NCBI GenBank assembly: GCA_030549795.1
Contig: JAUQQO010000054.1
Span: forward strand, 50,520-114,519
Direction of reading: 5' to 3'
From: Pseudomonadota bacterium
GTDB lineage: Bacteria > Pseudomonadota > Alphaproteobacteria > Geminicoccales > Geminicoccaceae
Length of the DNA stretch: 64,000 nt
In this document: positions 47,512 to 59,327 of the stretch, in pieces
Layout: the number at the start of each line of letters is the position of its first letter
Numbering within the stretch: the stretch's first letter is position 1
The notes under the pieces: generated by a model
Seen by the model: only the letters and a program-made list of their open reading frames with translations
Database searches by the model: none
What the model was told of the DNA's origin: nothing
Translations under genes and position numbers: made by a program

Positions 47512-48519
47512 TCAGGCGAGCCAGGACGGCACCGGTAACCCTTTCTCGCGCAAGAATTTGGGATTGAAAAGCCGACTCTGATAGCGGGTGCCGTAATCGC
47601 AGAGAATGGTCACGATCGTGTGGCCCGGCCCCAACTCTTTGGCGACGCGGATGGCTCCCGCCACGTTGATGCCGGACGATCCACCGACCACGAGGCCCTC
47701 TTCTTTGACGAGATCGAAGATGATGGGAAGCGCCTCTTCATCGGGGATCTGCACCGCATCGTCGATGGGAGCACCCTCCAGATTCTTGGTGATGCGGCTT
47801 TGGCCGATGCCTTCGGTGATCGAGCTTCCCTTTGCCTCGAGCACACCGTGCTTGTACCAGGAATAAAGGGCCGCCCCCATGGGATCGGAGAGCACGATCT
47901 TGATCTTGGGGCTGCGCTCTTTGAGAAACATGCCGACCCCGGCGAGTGTGCCTCCCGTGCCCACCGCGCAAGTGAAGGCGTCGATCCGACCACCCGTCTG
48001 TTCCCAGATCTCCGGCCCGGTGGTGCGATAATGGCCTTCCCGGTTGGCGACATTGTCGAACTGGTTGGCCCAAATCACCCCGTTGGGCTCGGTTTTGGCC
48101 AATTCCTCGGCTAGCCTACCGGCGACTTTGACATAGTTGTTGGGGTCTTTGTATGGCACGGCCGGAACCAAGCGCAGATCGACCCCCAACAGCCGCAGCA
48201 TGTCGATCTTCTCTTGGCTTTGGGTTTCCGGCATGACGATGACCGTGCGGTAGCCGCGCGTGTTGCCGACGAGCGCGAGCCCGATGCCGGTATTGCCCGC
48301 GGTTCCCTCGACGATCACACCGCCCGGGCGCAACAGCCCCTTGCGCTCGGCATCCTCCACGATGGCAAGAGCGGCACGGTCCTTGACACTGCCGCCCGGG
48401 TTCAAGAACTCGCACTTGCCCAAAATCTCGCAGCCCGTGAGCTCGGAAGCCTTCTTAAGGCGCACAAGCGGGGTGTTGCCGATGAGCTTGGTAAAATCGG
48501 CCCGGACGTCGCGCGGCAT
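47512..48519 (-). CDS. cysK: cysteine synthase A
   Basis: 335 residues. PLP enzyme making cysteine from O-acetylserine and sulphide. PLP-lysine block EFLNPGGSVKDRAALAIV, substrate loop VEGTAGNTGIGLALVG and glycine-rich phosphate site VGTGGTLAGVGMFL are intact. The ATG at 48519 follows GGAGATC; an open frame extends upstream to 48579 but into the helicase remnant. It probably forms an operon with sseA. Confidence 0.95.
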   Translation of the reverse strand: MPRDVRADFTKLIGNTPLVRLKKASELTGCEILGKCEFLNPGGSVKDRAALAIVEDAERKGLLRPGGVIVEGTAGNTGIGLALVGNTRGYRTVIVMPETQSQEKIDMLRLLGVDLRLVPAVPYKDPNNYVKVAGRLAEELAKTEPNGVIWANQFDNVANREGHYRTTGPEIWEQTGGRIDAFTCAVGTGGTLAGVGMFLKERSPKIKIVLSDPMGAALYSWYKHGVLEAKGSSITEGIGQSRITKNLEGAPIDDAVQIPDEEALPIIFDLVKEEGLVVGGSSGINVAGAIRVAKELGPGHTIVTILCDYGTRYQSRLFNPKFLREKGLPVPSWLA

Positions 48520-48565
48520 GCGGGATCTCCGTTCAACCGTCTCGGCTGCGCCTCTACGCGCCCTC

Positions 48566-49498
48566 TTAAGTGCCGGCAACCGCGGCGGTGGATAAGGGGT
48601 GCGTGCGGTCGGCGAGCAACTCTTCGAACCGCGCCCGATCGGGCGGTGTCACCTCGGGGCGCACCGCCGGGAAGACGGGTGAGCCGGGCGCGAACAGCTC
48701 GCAACTCTCGCCGTGACGGTCGAAGAAGTCGGGATCGGCGGTAGCGCGGATCGGCCCCGACAGCCCCGGTGCCCGCAGGAGCCGGTCCCGGCTCCCGGCC
48801 GGCTCGCTCTGCCAACCCTCGGGCAAGAGTTCCGGCCGCGCGAGCACGCGCGCCAGATCTGCCAAATCATAGGGGGCCTTGGGGATCGGCGCCTCCTCGA
48901 TGCCGCCTTCCGCCCCGATCAAGGGGTCGATCGCTTCGTGCGCGAGCGCCTCAGCCTCGCGGCGGATCCGCGCAACCAGGTCGCGTGCCGCCTCGCCGCC
49001 CGCAAGTGCAGCTTCCTCGAGCTGGCGCGGCAGTCGGGCGAGGATGGGCTGCAGCGGCCCCACCACGTCCTCGAACAACCGCACCCGCTCCCGCAGTGCA
49101 CGATAGACCTCGGTCTCGACCGTGTCTTCCACGAACAGGTTGACGATCCGGATCCTCGCGTGCTGCTGCCCGAGCCGGTCGATGCGGCCGATCCGCTGCT
49201 CGACCTTCATCGGGTTCCAGGGAAGATCGTAGTTGACGAGCGCGCCGCAGAACTGGAAGTTGAGACCCTCTGCCGCCGCATCGGTGCACAAGAGCAGGCG
49301 CGCCGAGCCCTCAGCGAAGAGCTCCTTAACGCGGTCGCGGCCGATCGGCCGCCAGCGCCCGTCCACTGCGCGGATCTCGCCACCACGCCTCTGCTCGCAT
49401 CGTCCTGCCAGGAGGACTATCTCGTCTGTAGGGTGTCCGAGGTTGAGCGTGAAGCGGCAGTGGCATCCGTACCGGTTCCTTCTCGTGGCCGTGTGTGT
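48566..49498 (-). pseudogene. C-terminal fragment of an SNF2/DEAD-type defence helicase
   Basis: An open frame of 310 codons without a normal N terminus; it begins just after a stop at 49499-49501. The visible part holds helicase motif V (LLCTDAAAEGLNFQF) and motif VI (QRIGRIDRLGQQHARI) followed by a C-terminal region. Motifs I to III are missing, so the intact gene must have been several times longer. Such helicases accompany DUF1156/DUF499 or DISARM-like defence systems, and a DUF499 fragment lies at 55971-56499 (association is inference). It lies 46 bases from cysK and cannot code for an active motor. Confidence 0.75.
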
Positions 49499-49728
49499 TT
49501 ATCATATCCAACCGATGAAACGACTATACATGAGACGTAGGGGCGGGCCTAGCGATAAAGAAAGAGCAGCTGAACGGTCATTCGCAATGCTTATTGCAAC
49601 CGAGCTGTAACCCGTGCGCCGGTAAATGGAGAGCGTGTCCGGGCAGAGCGAGGCGGAACACAAACGTTGATATCTTTACGATTTTAAATGTTCCTGAAGA
49701 ACAGCAAGCTTCTCCGCGCAGGAAGGCA
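49499..49728. other. AT-rich spacer between helicase remnant and hsdR
   Basis: 230 bases of lower GC than the surroundings. No convincing gene, terminator or repeat was found. This is probably the breakpoint region where the 5' part of the helicase gene was lost. Confidence 0.4.
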
Positions 49729-52850
<3,122 letters not shown>

Positions 52851-52851
52851 C

Positions 52852-53631
52852 TCAGGTCGCCTCCAGGAGCCTTGCGAATTCGTCCGGCCGCGACCAACGG
52901 GCTACGTCTGAGAGCGCCTCGACCAGGCGGAAATCCTCCTCGCGCCAGACGTCCTCGTTGTCGTCGAACAGCGAGACGAAAGCGAGGTGCGGTTTGACGA
53001 GCTTGAGGTGTCCGAGGTCGTGCCAGCCGGCGACGCCGTGTTCGGTGAGCCGCGGGGCGAAGCTCCGCGAGCCGGTCGCGAGCACGAAGATCAGGGCCGT
53101 TCGGGCCTCGGTGAAGGTCTGGAAGTCGATCGTCCAGGTCCGACCGGAACGTCCGGTATGGCGAGCGTTTCGATCGAAGGTGATCCGGTGTTCCTCGAGC
53201 CAACGCGCGACCTCGTCCGGCACGCTCTCGATAGCGCGTGTCCGCAGGGTGAACCAGAGGTCGGCCACGCGAACGACACCCTGGCCGAGCCGGATCACCG
53301 CCTCGGGCAGCCGCTCCCGTTCCGCGACCCGGAGAACGAGTCGGGCACTTTGAAGCTCCATGCCGAGCGTCCGGCAGACGTCCTCAAGGAGCCTCTACTG
53401 GTTCTCGCTCAATCGGCCACGCGCCGACTGCATTCGCAACCAACCCAGGGCCTCGCCGTGGTCGGTGAGGAACCAGCGCTCGCCTCGGGGAATCGCGAAG
53501 TCGTCGGCCACACCACCGTCGGGGTAGAGAAACGGCGTGCGGATCCGCACGCCCTCCTGCGGCGCGGGCGCGCAGGTGAACAAGGGCGGCAGGCCCCGCG
53601 CGATCTCGGCACACGGCTCGCCCGGGCTCAC
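52852..53631 (-). pseudogene. DUF1828/DUF1829-type protein interrupted by an in-frame amber codon
   Basis: The GTG start at 53631 overlaps the preceding gene's stop (GTGA). The first 78 codons carry the DUF1828-like pattern RIRTPFLYPDGG and RWFLTDHGEALGWL and end at LSENQ followed by TAG (53395-53397). The same frame continues without shift as RLLEDVCRTLGMELQSARLV for another 180 codons to 52852, matching the rest of the family, so the TAG is inside the gene. An ATG at 53361 could start a C-terminal piece. The family is of unknown function and is frequent near mobile and defence genes. The gene ends two bases from the hsdR start. Confidence 0.7.
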
Positions 53632-54083
53632 CAGAACAGCGCCCCCTGCTGCGGCGGAGGCGGTGCCAACGCGCCGTCGAGCCGGATTCCCACCTCCCCG
53701 CAGAATTGTTGCCATACCGGCAGGGGATCGGTCCAGGGCGCGGTGATGTCCTCGGGCACGTAGGCCACCTTCTCGCGCAGGCCCTCGGTCCAGCGGTGTT
53801 TGTGCTTCTCGCCGACCCGTTCGCACGTAGGATTGTGATGGTCGGCGCCGAGGTTGAGCGCGTAGATGGGCCCGGCGCCGCGATAGACGAGGGCGAAAGA
53901 CAGGGTTCCCGCGGCCGGATTGAAGCGGCCGGCGACGAACAACGGCCAACCTTCGTCGGATTCGACCTCCGCCCTGAATTCGACTGCGGGCGCATGGTCG
54001 TGATCGTCGTCCCAGCGCAGGTCACCCCTGATCCGCTTGCTCGGGTCGGCCAGAAGTCGGTCGAATTCCGCTATTGTCAGCAA
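53628..54083 (-). CDS. DUF6978-like protein, partner of the DUF1828-type gene
   Basis: 151 residues. It resembles a small family (recognised by the segment ADHHNPTCERVGEKHKHRW and AYVPEDITAPWTDP) encoded just before DUF1828 proteins. The cluster of His and acidic residues could bind metal, but no activity is known. It begins ITIAEFDRLLAD-like (MLTIAEFDRLLADPSKRI). Its stop overlaps the GTG of the next gene, so the two form one translation unit and might be a toxin-antitoxin or defence module (inference only). Confidence 0.55.
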   Translation of the reverse strand: MLTIAEFDRLLADPSKRIRGDLRWDDDHDHAPAVEFRAEVESDEGWPLFVAGRFNPAAGTLSFALVYRGAGPIYALNLGADHHNPTCERVGEKHKHRWTEGLREKVAYVPEDITAPWTDPLPVWQQFCGEVGIRLDGALAPPPPQQGALFW

Positions 54084-54222
54084 ACCATTTTCTTGCTAGC
54101 GCTGGTTCGGTGCCCGGTCTGCAGAGCCTGACCCCGGGCCACGGCCGATCAGAATATTCCCCCTCGCTAGCTGCTTGCTCTCATCGGCCCTCGTCTGTCC
54201 CCGACTCGAGCACAGATTGCGA

Positions 54223-55083
54223 TCATTCCTTCACGGGAGCCTTATCGAGCGGATGCTGCGGTTGATAAAGCCAAAAGTTTATCGGTTTAGTGGGATTCCG
54301 TGTGCATAGCCCTCTGCTGTTGCGAAATCCAACGCCGAGTTTTCGTCTTTTGCATTCTTGCACCAAATGTGCAATGACCGACGTGCGCTCAATCAACGAA
54401 TTGGAGGTTTTCTTATTCCTTCCCCTCGGTGTCGAGTCGCCCTCGCCTCGCGAATCGAGCTCCATGACGACATCATCGTAATGGCTTCGTGAAAATGTAG
54501 CCAATCCCGCGAAGAGATCTGCCAGTTGAAGAGCTGGCTCCTCGCGGGAGGATTTTTCTTCGATACGCTCGACGCCGAATTCGCTGCGCAATACAATTCC
54601 GAGACCATCGCCTTCAACATATACTTGTGCTGCAGCGTTGACATAGCATTTCAGGCGGTCCCAATCTACCGCCGTGTGCTCATCGGGATAAAGCGCCCAT
54701 GTCGATTCTGGTGGCCACCGCATCCGGAGTACGTTCTTGCAAAGATGATAATACATCTTTTCAAGATTCAATACATCGTCCCTTCGCTTGACGTTGTGGC
54801 GACTATCGCGAGTATCCCATATCAGCACGTCAACTCGCAATCGCGAGGAGCACGCCTCGGCAAGTGCGAGATCGATGAGCTTGATGGCAGCAAAGCGCTC
54901 GCGCGCGCTACGAAGCTTCTTAAACTTAAACTCGGTTACGCCAGATTCCGAAAGCGCTCGAAAAATGTGATCCTGTAATTTCGAGAGCGCAGCCAGCGTA
55001 GTTGTGACGAGTGCGATCGCACGATAACGTCCTTCGTTCCAATTAGCCTCGTCGGCGAATCCGACGTGGGTAACCTCGCTCAT
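54223..55083 (-). CDS. DUF3800 domain-containing protein
   Basis: 286 residues from ATG 55083. An in-frame ATG at 55092 is possible, and the open frame reaches 55215. The opening VGFADEANWNEGRYRAIALV and the later KLRSARERFAAIKLIDLALA and ADLFAGL segments fit DUF3800, a putative RNase-H-like nuclease family of unknown role with a conserved Asp-Glu near the N terminus. The base composition is clearly lower in GC than the housekeeping genes, a sign of recent transfer. Flanking gaps (54084-54222 and 55084-55238) hold nothing recognisable. Confidence 0.7.
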   Translation of the reverse strand: MSEVTHVGFADEANWNEGRYRAIALVTTTLAALSKLQDHIFRALSESGVTEFKFKKLRSARERFAAIKLIDLALAEACSSRLRVDVLIWDTRDSRHNVKRRDDVLNLEKMYYHLCKNVLRMRWPPESTWALYPDEHTAVDWDRLKCYVNAAAQVYVEGDGLGIVLRSEFGVERIEEKSSREEPALQLADLFAGLATFSRSHYDDVVMELDSRGEGDSTPRGRNKKTSNSLIERTSVIAHLVQECKRRKLGVGFRNSRGLCTRNPTKPINFWLYQPQHPLDKAPVKE

Positions 55084-55238
55084 CCTCTGCATAGCCCACG
55101 ACTGCGTGGAATCTCCCAATCCGTTCGGATACACCAACATTCGAAACGCGCAAGGACCTCCCATCGTAACGGCCGCTTTGCCTGTAAGGATAGGGCAAAA
55201 TATACCACGGGGCATCCGGAGAGAAGGGTTCCAGTTAT

Positions 55239-55970
55239 TCAGGAGAGCATCCCGACCTTTTCTAGGAACAGTTCGGCGTCCTTCACCCGGAGTTCGCCCG
55301 AGACGAGCTTGGGCAGGAGCGTGACCCGTAGCGCTGCGAGCGTGCGGGACTCAGTCTGACGCTACAGAACGCTCTCTAGCAGCGGCGACGCACGCGTTTC
55401 AAACGCCGCAAGCGTTCCTCGCTCGGCACAAAGGACCGGCACCTCCAAGAGCGCCCGGGGAGACACTCGCTGATAGCTCTTCGACATGCCGGTGGCGATC
55501 GCTACCATCGTCTCACGAAAATCCTCGTTCTTAAACAGGCAATAGAGAAGGTGCCGTCCGGCAGGTGGCTTCGCAGTGAAGCAAAGGAACTCGGTCGAGC
55601 ACACGCGAAACCCGTCTGCCAGGTACGGGGTAAGCCAAACTCTGTTGACCTCAGGATTAAGCTTAGAGACGAGGACCGCACCCCAAGGGTACTCGGGTCT
55701 TGATGCTCTTGATAGTGTTACCGGACCCACTCGTCAGCCATTGACCCTGGTCGTTGACCCTGGTCGTAGGCTGCGATGCTGAAGTGTGTGAAGAGGGTCT
55801 CGTAGTCATTCCCGGGGGATGGGGTCTCGCGGTTCAAGGTGACCAACTGTTCCAACCGCTAACTTCGCCAACCCTCGCGGATCTCGCCCTGGTCGGTGTC
55901 GACCAGGCGGTCGGGGAAGAGGTCGAAGCGATGCGCGGGCAGGCCGGGCAGCGACTCGCCGCGGCGCCCG
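55239..55970 (-). pseudogene. hsdS: 3' half of type I specificity subunit gene hsdS, multiply disrupted
   Basis: Reading down from about 55970, the central conserved region ([20 protein letters not shown]), the second recognition domain (VLVSKLNPEVNRVWLTPYLA; CSTEFLCF; GMSKSYQRVSP) and the C-terminal repeat ([19 protein letters not shown]) can all be read, but not in one frame. Lesions: TAG at 55859-55861, a 13-bp tandem duplication at 55741-55766 that shifts frame, a one-base insertion near 55681-55687, and TAG at 55362-55364. The N-terminal recognition domain is absent; the sequence runs into a DUF499 fragment. It cannot give a working specificity subunit. Confidence 0.75.
55741..55766 (+). 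repeat. 13-bp perfect tandem duplication inside hsdS
   Basis: TTGACCCTGGTCG occurs twice in direct succession (55741-55753 and 55754-55766). Removing one copy joins the hsdS frame DYETLFTHFSIAAYDQGQ to the downstream GNTIKSIKTRVP, so the duplication itself broke the gene. Confidence 0.9.
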
Positions 55971-56499
55971 GCGCGATGCGCATCCGGTCGCTTTCGGCCA
56001 CCCGCTTAAAACCCTCACGTCCGGCGAGCTGGAACGCGATTTCGCCCCAAGGCGAAAAGGCCCGAAGATCGCCATCGAGGTGCCGACCGTTGACCGGATC
56101 GGCGTTCTCGCCGTCGAACGCGGCGATTGCCACCGGCTCGCGCGGCAGGAGTGTCGGATCGACGAAATCCGCTATCTCGGCAGGACGCTCATGCCCGCGG
56201 GCGGCGTGGACGAGGGCGATCAGGGCATGCGTCTTGCCGCCGCCGAAATGGGTGTGCAGGCGGAACACCTTGCCCGCTTCAGCGCCTGCGCCCGAGAGCA
56301 CCGTGAGCACGTTGCGCAAAAGATCCTTAAGCCCTCGGGTCGGGTAGCTGTTGGCGAAGAAGAGCGCCGGATCGGCGTAGATGGGTGGCGCTTGTCCCTT
56401 TAAGACCTGGGCGAGATCGGCGGCGAGCTGGGTATCGTCGAGCCGCTGCGCGAGCACATCGACCCGAGGAGTGCACAAATCGAAGACGGTCGCAAGCAT
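55971..56499 (-). pseudogene. 5' fragment of DUF499-family ATPase (defence-associated)
   Basis: Starts at ATG 56499 with a normal N terminus (VFDLCTPRVDVLAQRLDD). It has the Walker A motif FRLHTHFGGGKTHALIAL near residue 80 and continues to about residue 175 ([20 protein letters not shown]), where it meets the hsdS remnant near 55965-55975. Full DUF499 proteins are around 900-1000 residues. They occur with DUF1156 methylases and helicases in defence islands (family knowledge). The truncation marks a deletion or recombination junction. Confidence 0.72.
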
Positions 56500-56641
56500 G
56501 CACCCTGTTCCGGCGCCACAAGCCGCGACGGTTCATGCAAGTGGCGTGCGCGAAGCGCAAGTGCGCATCGCGCGCCAGCCGGTATGGGTAGGGCGGAAAG
56601 CGGCCGGCGATCGCCGGGTGCAACATGGCGGAGGTCAACTC

Positions 56642-57103
56642 ATGAGTGCGTCTTTGCCGTCTGAGGAAGCGGCTGTTGAACCTCTGTTTTTCTTCGGCAC
56701 GCTTATGGATCCCGACATTTTGGGGCTCGTGATTGGACGCAACGTGGCAGCCGAGGAGCTCGAGCCGGCCGTCTTGCGTGGGTTTCGGCGCGTGCGCGTG
56801 CGCGGGGCGAGCTATCCCATGCTCGTGGCCGACGCCTCGGGTCGGGTCGAAGGCGTATTGTGGCGCGGTGTGCGCGCAGCCGACCGCTTGCGGCTCGATG
56901 CCTATGAGGGCGCCGGTTACCGCCGCACTGCGATTGACGTTGAAACGCGAACCGGCGAAACGGTTCGTGCGCAAGTCTATTGCGCGGTTCCGGGGCAACT
57001 CACGCCAACTGACGAAGAGTGGGATCTCGGTGTGTGGCAAAAGCGCTTCAAAAGCGAATATGTACGCTTTGGAAAAAGTTTATGGCAAGCCGATCCGCCC
57101 TGA
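56642..57103 (+). CDS. gamma-glutamylcyclotransferase family (AIG2-like) protein
   Basis: 153 residues. The fold signature FFFGTLMDPDILGLVIGR, the glycine in VRGASYPMLV and the catalytic Glu region DAYEGAGYRRTAI are visible. Family members cyclise gamma-glutamyl amines or peptides; the substrate is not known here. The ATG at 56642 follows GGAGG. The 235 bases after it hold no gene. Confidence 0.85.
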   Translation: MSASLPSEEAAVEPLFFFGTLMDPDILGLVIGRNVAAEELEPAVLRGFRRVRVRGASYPMLVADASGRVEGVLWRGVRAADRLRLDAYEGAGYRRTAIDVETRTGETVRAQVYCAVPGQLTPTDEEWDLGVWQKRFKSEYVRFGKSLWQADPP

Positions 57104-57338
57104 TCAGAACAACAGGTCATTTTCGGAACAGATGCTTGGTTGCACGAAGACGCGCTGTTTCGTTCTGATCGGCGCGATCGAAATGGGAAGATGAAGGTAC
57201 AAAAGCGCGCGCCATTGGGTAAAGGTGCAGTCTCGATCCAGCTTAAGAGGAGGCTTTGGTCTTCGGTTGGTGCGCCCAGGCCCCTGGCGCGCCGCGACGG
57301 GCGTGGCATGATCCTATTTCGGTCGAGGGGAGGAGACG

Positions 57339-57806
57339 ATGGCGGCGATGCGCCTTACGAGTCCGGCCTTTGCGGCCGGCGGACGGATCCCGGAGCGTTA
57401 CACCTGTGATGGTGCCGATCTCTCGCCGCCGCTGATTTGGAGCGGGGCTCCACCTTCCACGCGGAGCTTTGTGCTCATCTGTGAGGACCCGGACGCGCCG
57501 GCTGGAACCTGGTACCATTGGGCGGTCTTTGACATCCCCGCCGATCAGACGAGCCTGCCGGAGGGGCTCACGAAGAGCGAAAGGGTGGGCCGGCTGCGCC
57601 AGGCCATCAACGATTTCCGCAAGCCGGGCTATGGTGGGCCTTGTCCGCCGCGCGGGCATGGCACGCACCACTATCACTTTCGCCTGTTTGCGCTGTCGGT
57701 GGCGAACCTTCCCTTAGGACCGCGCGCGGGCTGTCGCGAGGTCTTAAGCGCCGCCGAGCCGCACGTGCTGGCCGGAACCGAGCTCATCGGCGTCTATTCG
57801 CGTTGA
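57339..57806 (+). CDS. YbhB/YbcL family Raf-kinase-inhibitor-like protein (PEBP)
   Basis: 155 residues. Phosphatidylethanolamine-binding-protein fold with the signature ICEDPDAPAGTWYHWAVFDI and the ligand-site GHGTHHYHFRLFAL. The bacterial role is unclear. The ATG at 57339 follows GAGGAG. It is followed by an AT-rich gap. Confidence 0.93.
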   Translation: MAAMRLTSPAFAAGGRIPERYTCDGADLSPPLIWSGAPPSTRSFVLICEDPDAPAGTWYHWAVFDIPADQTSLPEGLTKSERVGRLRQAINDFRKPGYGGPCPPRGHGTHHYHFRLFALSVANLPLGPRAGCREVLSAAEPHVLAGTELIGVYSR

Positions 57807-58197
57807 GAGGCTAAAGGGGCAGCTCACTCCTTTTTCAACCGAGACCGCGCCGACAATCGCATTGGGACGTCGCAGATGTTAACCATTACAGCGCGTCGTA
57901 CATAAGATTCGAGACGAGTACAATTTTTCGTTTTGCGTCCTCGTGTCCGAAGGTCTAAAATACGCGGCTAGCTGCGATTGATTTCTGCACGTCGAGGGTG
58001 GCATCATATCTGGAGCATCCCGAAAACGACGACTGTTCCTAATATACACTCGATTGTTAAACGCAGTCACATTTGTGTATAATCAACGACGCAGCGTCGT
58101 AAAAAAAGCGGGTGCGAGCGCGCGCACCCGCCCAGGTTCCGTGTTATAGTGTTAAGAAATGCTGGAGTTAACGCCTCGACGATGAGCCGCTCGGTCG
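57807..58197. other. AT-rich intergenic region
   Basis: 391 bases with lower GC than either neighbour. The only structure found is at its right end: a terminator for the minus-strand glycosidase gene and, next to it, a short palindrome (58087-58100, arms ACGACG and CGTCGT). No coding potential or repeat was recognised in 57807-58080. Confidence 0.6.
58101..58131 (-). terminator. intrinsic terminator downstream of the GH26-like gene
   Basis: On the minus strand, a nine-pair stem (58123-58131 with 58108-58116) and a six-base loop are followed by seven T (58101-58107). It lies 66 bases past the stop at 58198. Confidence 0.88.
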
Positions 58198-59151
58198 TCA
58201 CCACAGCGTTTGGTACACTCGCGCCGCCCGCGGGTTCAGGTGCTCAGGGAAGACCAGAAATTCCGCCGATTCGCAATTGAAATAACTTTCGTAAGCGATC
58301 AAACTCGCATTGGCTCTGAAGAACTCAAACATCTTCTGAATGTAAAGAGGGTTGTCAAATCCGCCGCCCCGTCTGTAACCGAGACCCCATTCGCCGAACC
58401 CAAGCTTCTTGCCGCGACTACGGGCAAAATTAGCCCAGAAATTCAGTTCAGGCTGGAAAGATGAATTCCATACCGCTTCACTTGTTGCTGCTGGCCACAT
58501 ATCATAGTACGATAAGCCGACGATGTCGACGACATCGTCGCCTGGATAAGCGCGAGATGCCGTAGTTTGATATTTGCTGGCATAAGTCTCTCGGTTCATC
58601 GGCCACTCGATGCGCAGACCCGGAGCAACCGATCGCATGACCTGTACAGCCCGACGGAAACAAGCCTTGTATCCGTCATAATTGCCGTTGATCGACCAAG
58701 CGAACCAAGTGCCGTTGGCCTCCCAGCCCAGTCGAATAATGGCGTCGCCGCTACCCTGATTGCGCAGATGCGTCGCGATCTGTCGGAAGTGGTGATCGAA
58801 CGCACCGGATGCACAAGGCCAAAACTGCCCTCTCGATTCGTTGGGTACGAGCGGGACGCTGATCGCGGCGAGACGACCGGCTCGCAAACGGCCCTGCACC
58901 GGACCGTAAACCCTCGCGAAATACGAGACCATATTTGCCCAGGTGTCGTGATACGACCAAGTATGCAATACACCAAAGCGTGAGCCCCGCCAGTTCTCCA
59001 AGGTTTCGAGACGCTGCCAGTAACAGCTCATTCCGCTCGGCCACGTCGGCTGTGCTAAGGCAACGTTGGTCCAAGTAAGACCGATGGTGGCAGCAAGACC
59101 GGCCGTCGCGGCCACACGTTTAACTGTGCTGCGCACGGAGAGCTTGCGCAT
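58198..59151 (-). CDS. secreted GH26-like glycoside hydrolase
   Basis: 317 residues with a signal peptide ending near TNVALA. TIM-barrel features of GH26-like beta-mannanases: acid/base Glu in IIRLGWEANGTWFAW, the Tyr region GLSYYDMWP and the nucleophile Glu in KLGFGEWGLG. It would cut beta-linked polysaccharides outside the cytoplasm, probably mannan-like, though the substrate is not proved. GC content is lower and codon use softer than in neighbours, with its own terminator and AT-rich flank, suggesting transfer. It lies downstream of the sugar-type ABC transporter genes on the same strand. Confidence 0.8.
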   Translation of the reverse strand: MRKLSVRSTVKRVAATAGLAATIGLTWTNVALAQPTWPSGMSCYWQRLETLENWRGSRFGVLHTWSYHDTWANMVSYFARVYGPVQGRLRAGRLAAISVPLVPNESRGQFWPCASGAFDHHFRQIATHLRNQGSGDAIIRLGWEANGTWFAWSINGNYDGYKACFRRAVQVMRSVAPGLRIEWPMNRETYASKYQTTASRAYPGDDVVDIVGLSYYDMWPAATSEAVWNSSFQPELNFWANFARSRGKKLGFGEWGLGYRRGGGFDNPLYIQKMFEFFRANASLIAYESYFNCESAEFLVFPEHLNPRAARVYQTLW

Positions 59152-59327
59152 CGATTACTCCCAGCGGTCGTTCGATGACTCGTGGCCTCGATCGGCCACC
59201 GCGCCCTAACAGACGTGGGCGAAAGCGATTTCATCCCAAAGGATTGAAAAATTCGTTAAGGTGGTCCGCCCGCATTCGGAGCCAGAAGAGGGCTTCGCGA
59301 CTGCGGCTGCAGCGGAGGGGCGACTGC

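Noticed and set aside
55741..55766. CRISPR-type repeat
   Set aside because: Only two 13-bp copies without spacers; a simple tandem duplication.
55806..56075. Alternative minus-strand frame as the continuation of the DUF499 protein
   Set aside because: Its translation does not match the DUF499 family; the sequence there reads as the hsdS central region in another frame.
57879..58070. Short minus-strand open frame in the AT-rich gap
   Set aside because: No ribosome site, no hydrophobic or conserved pattern, atypical residue usage.
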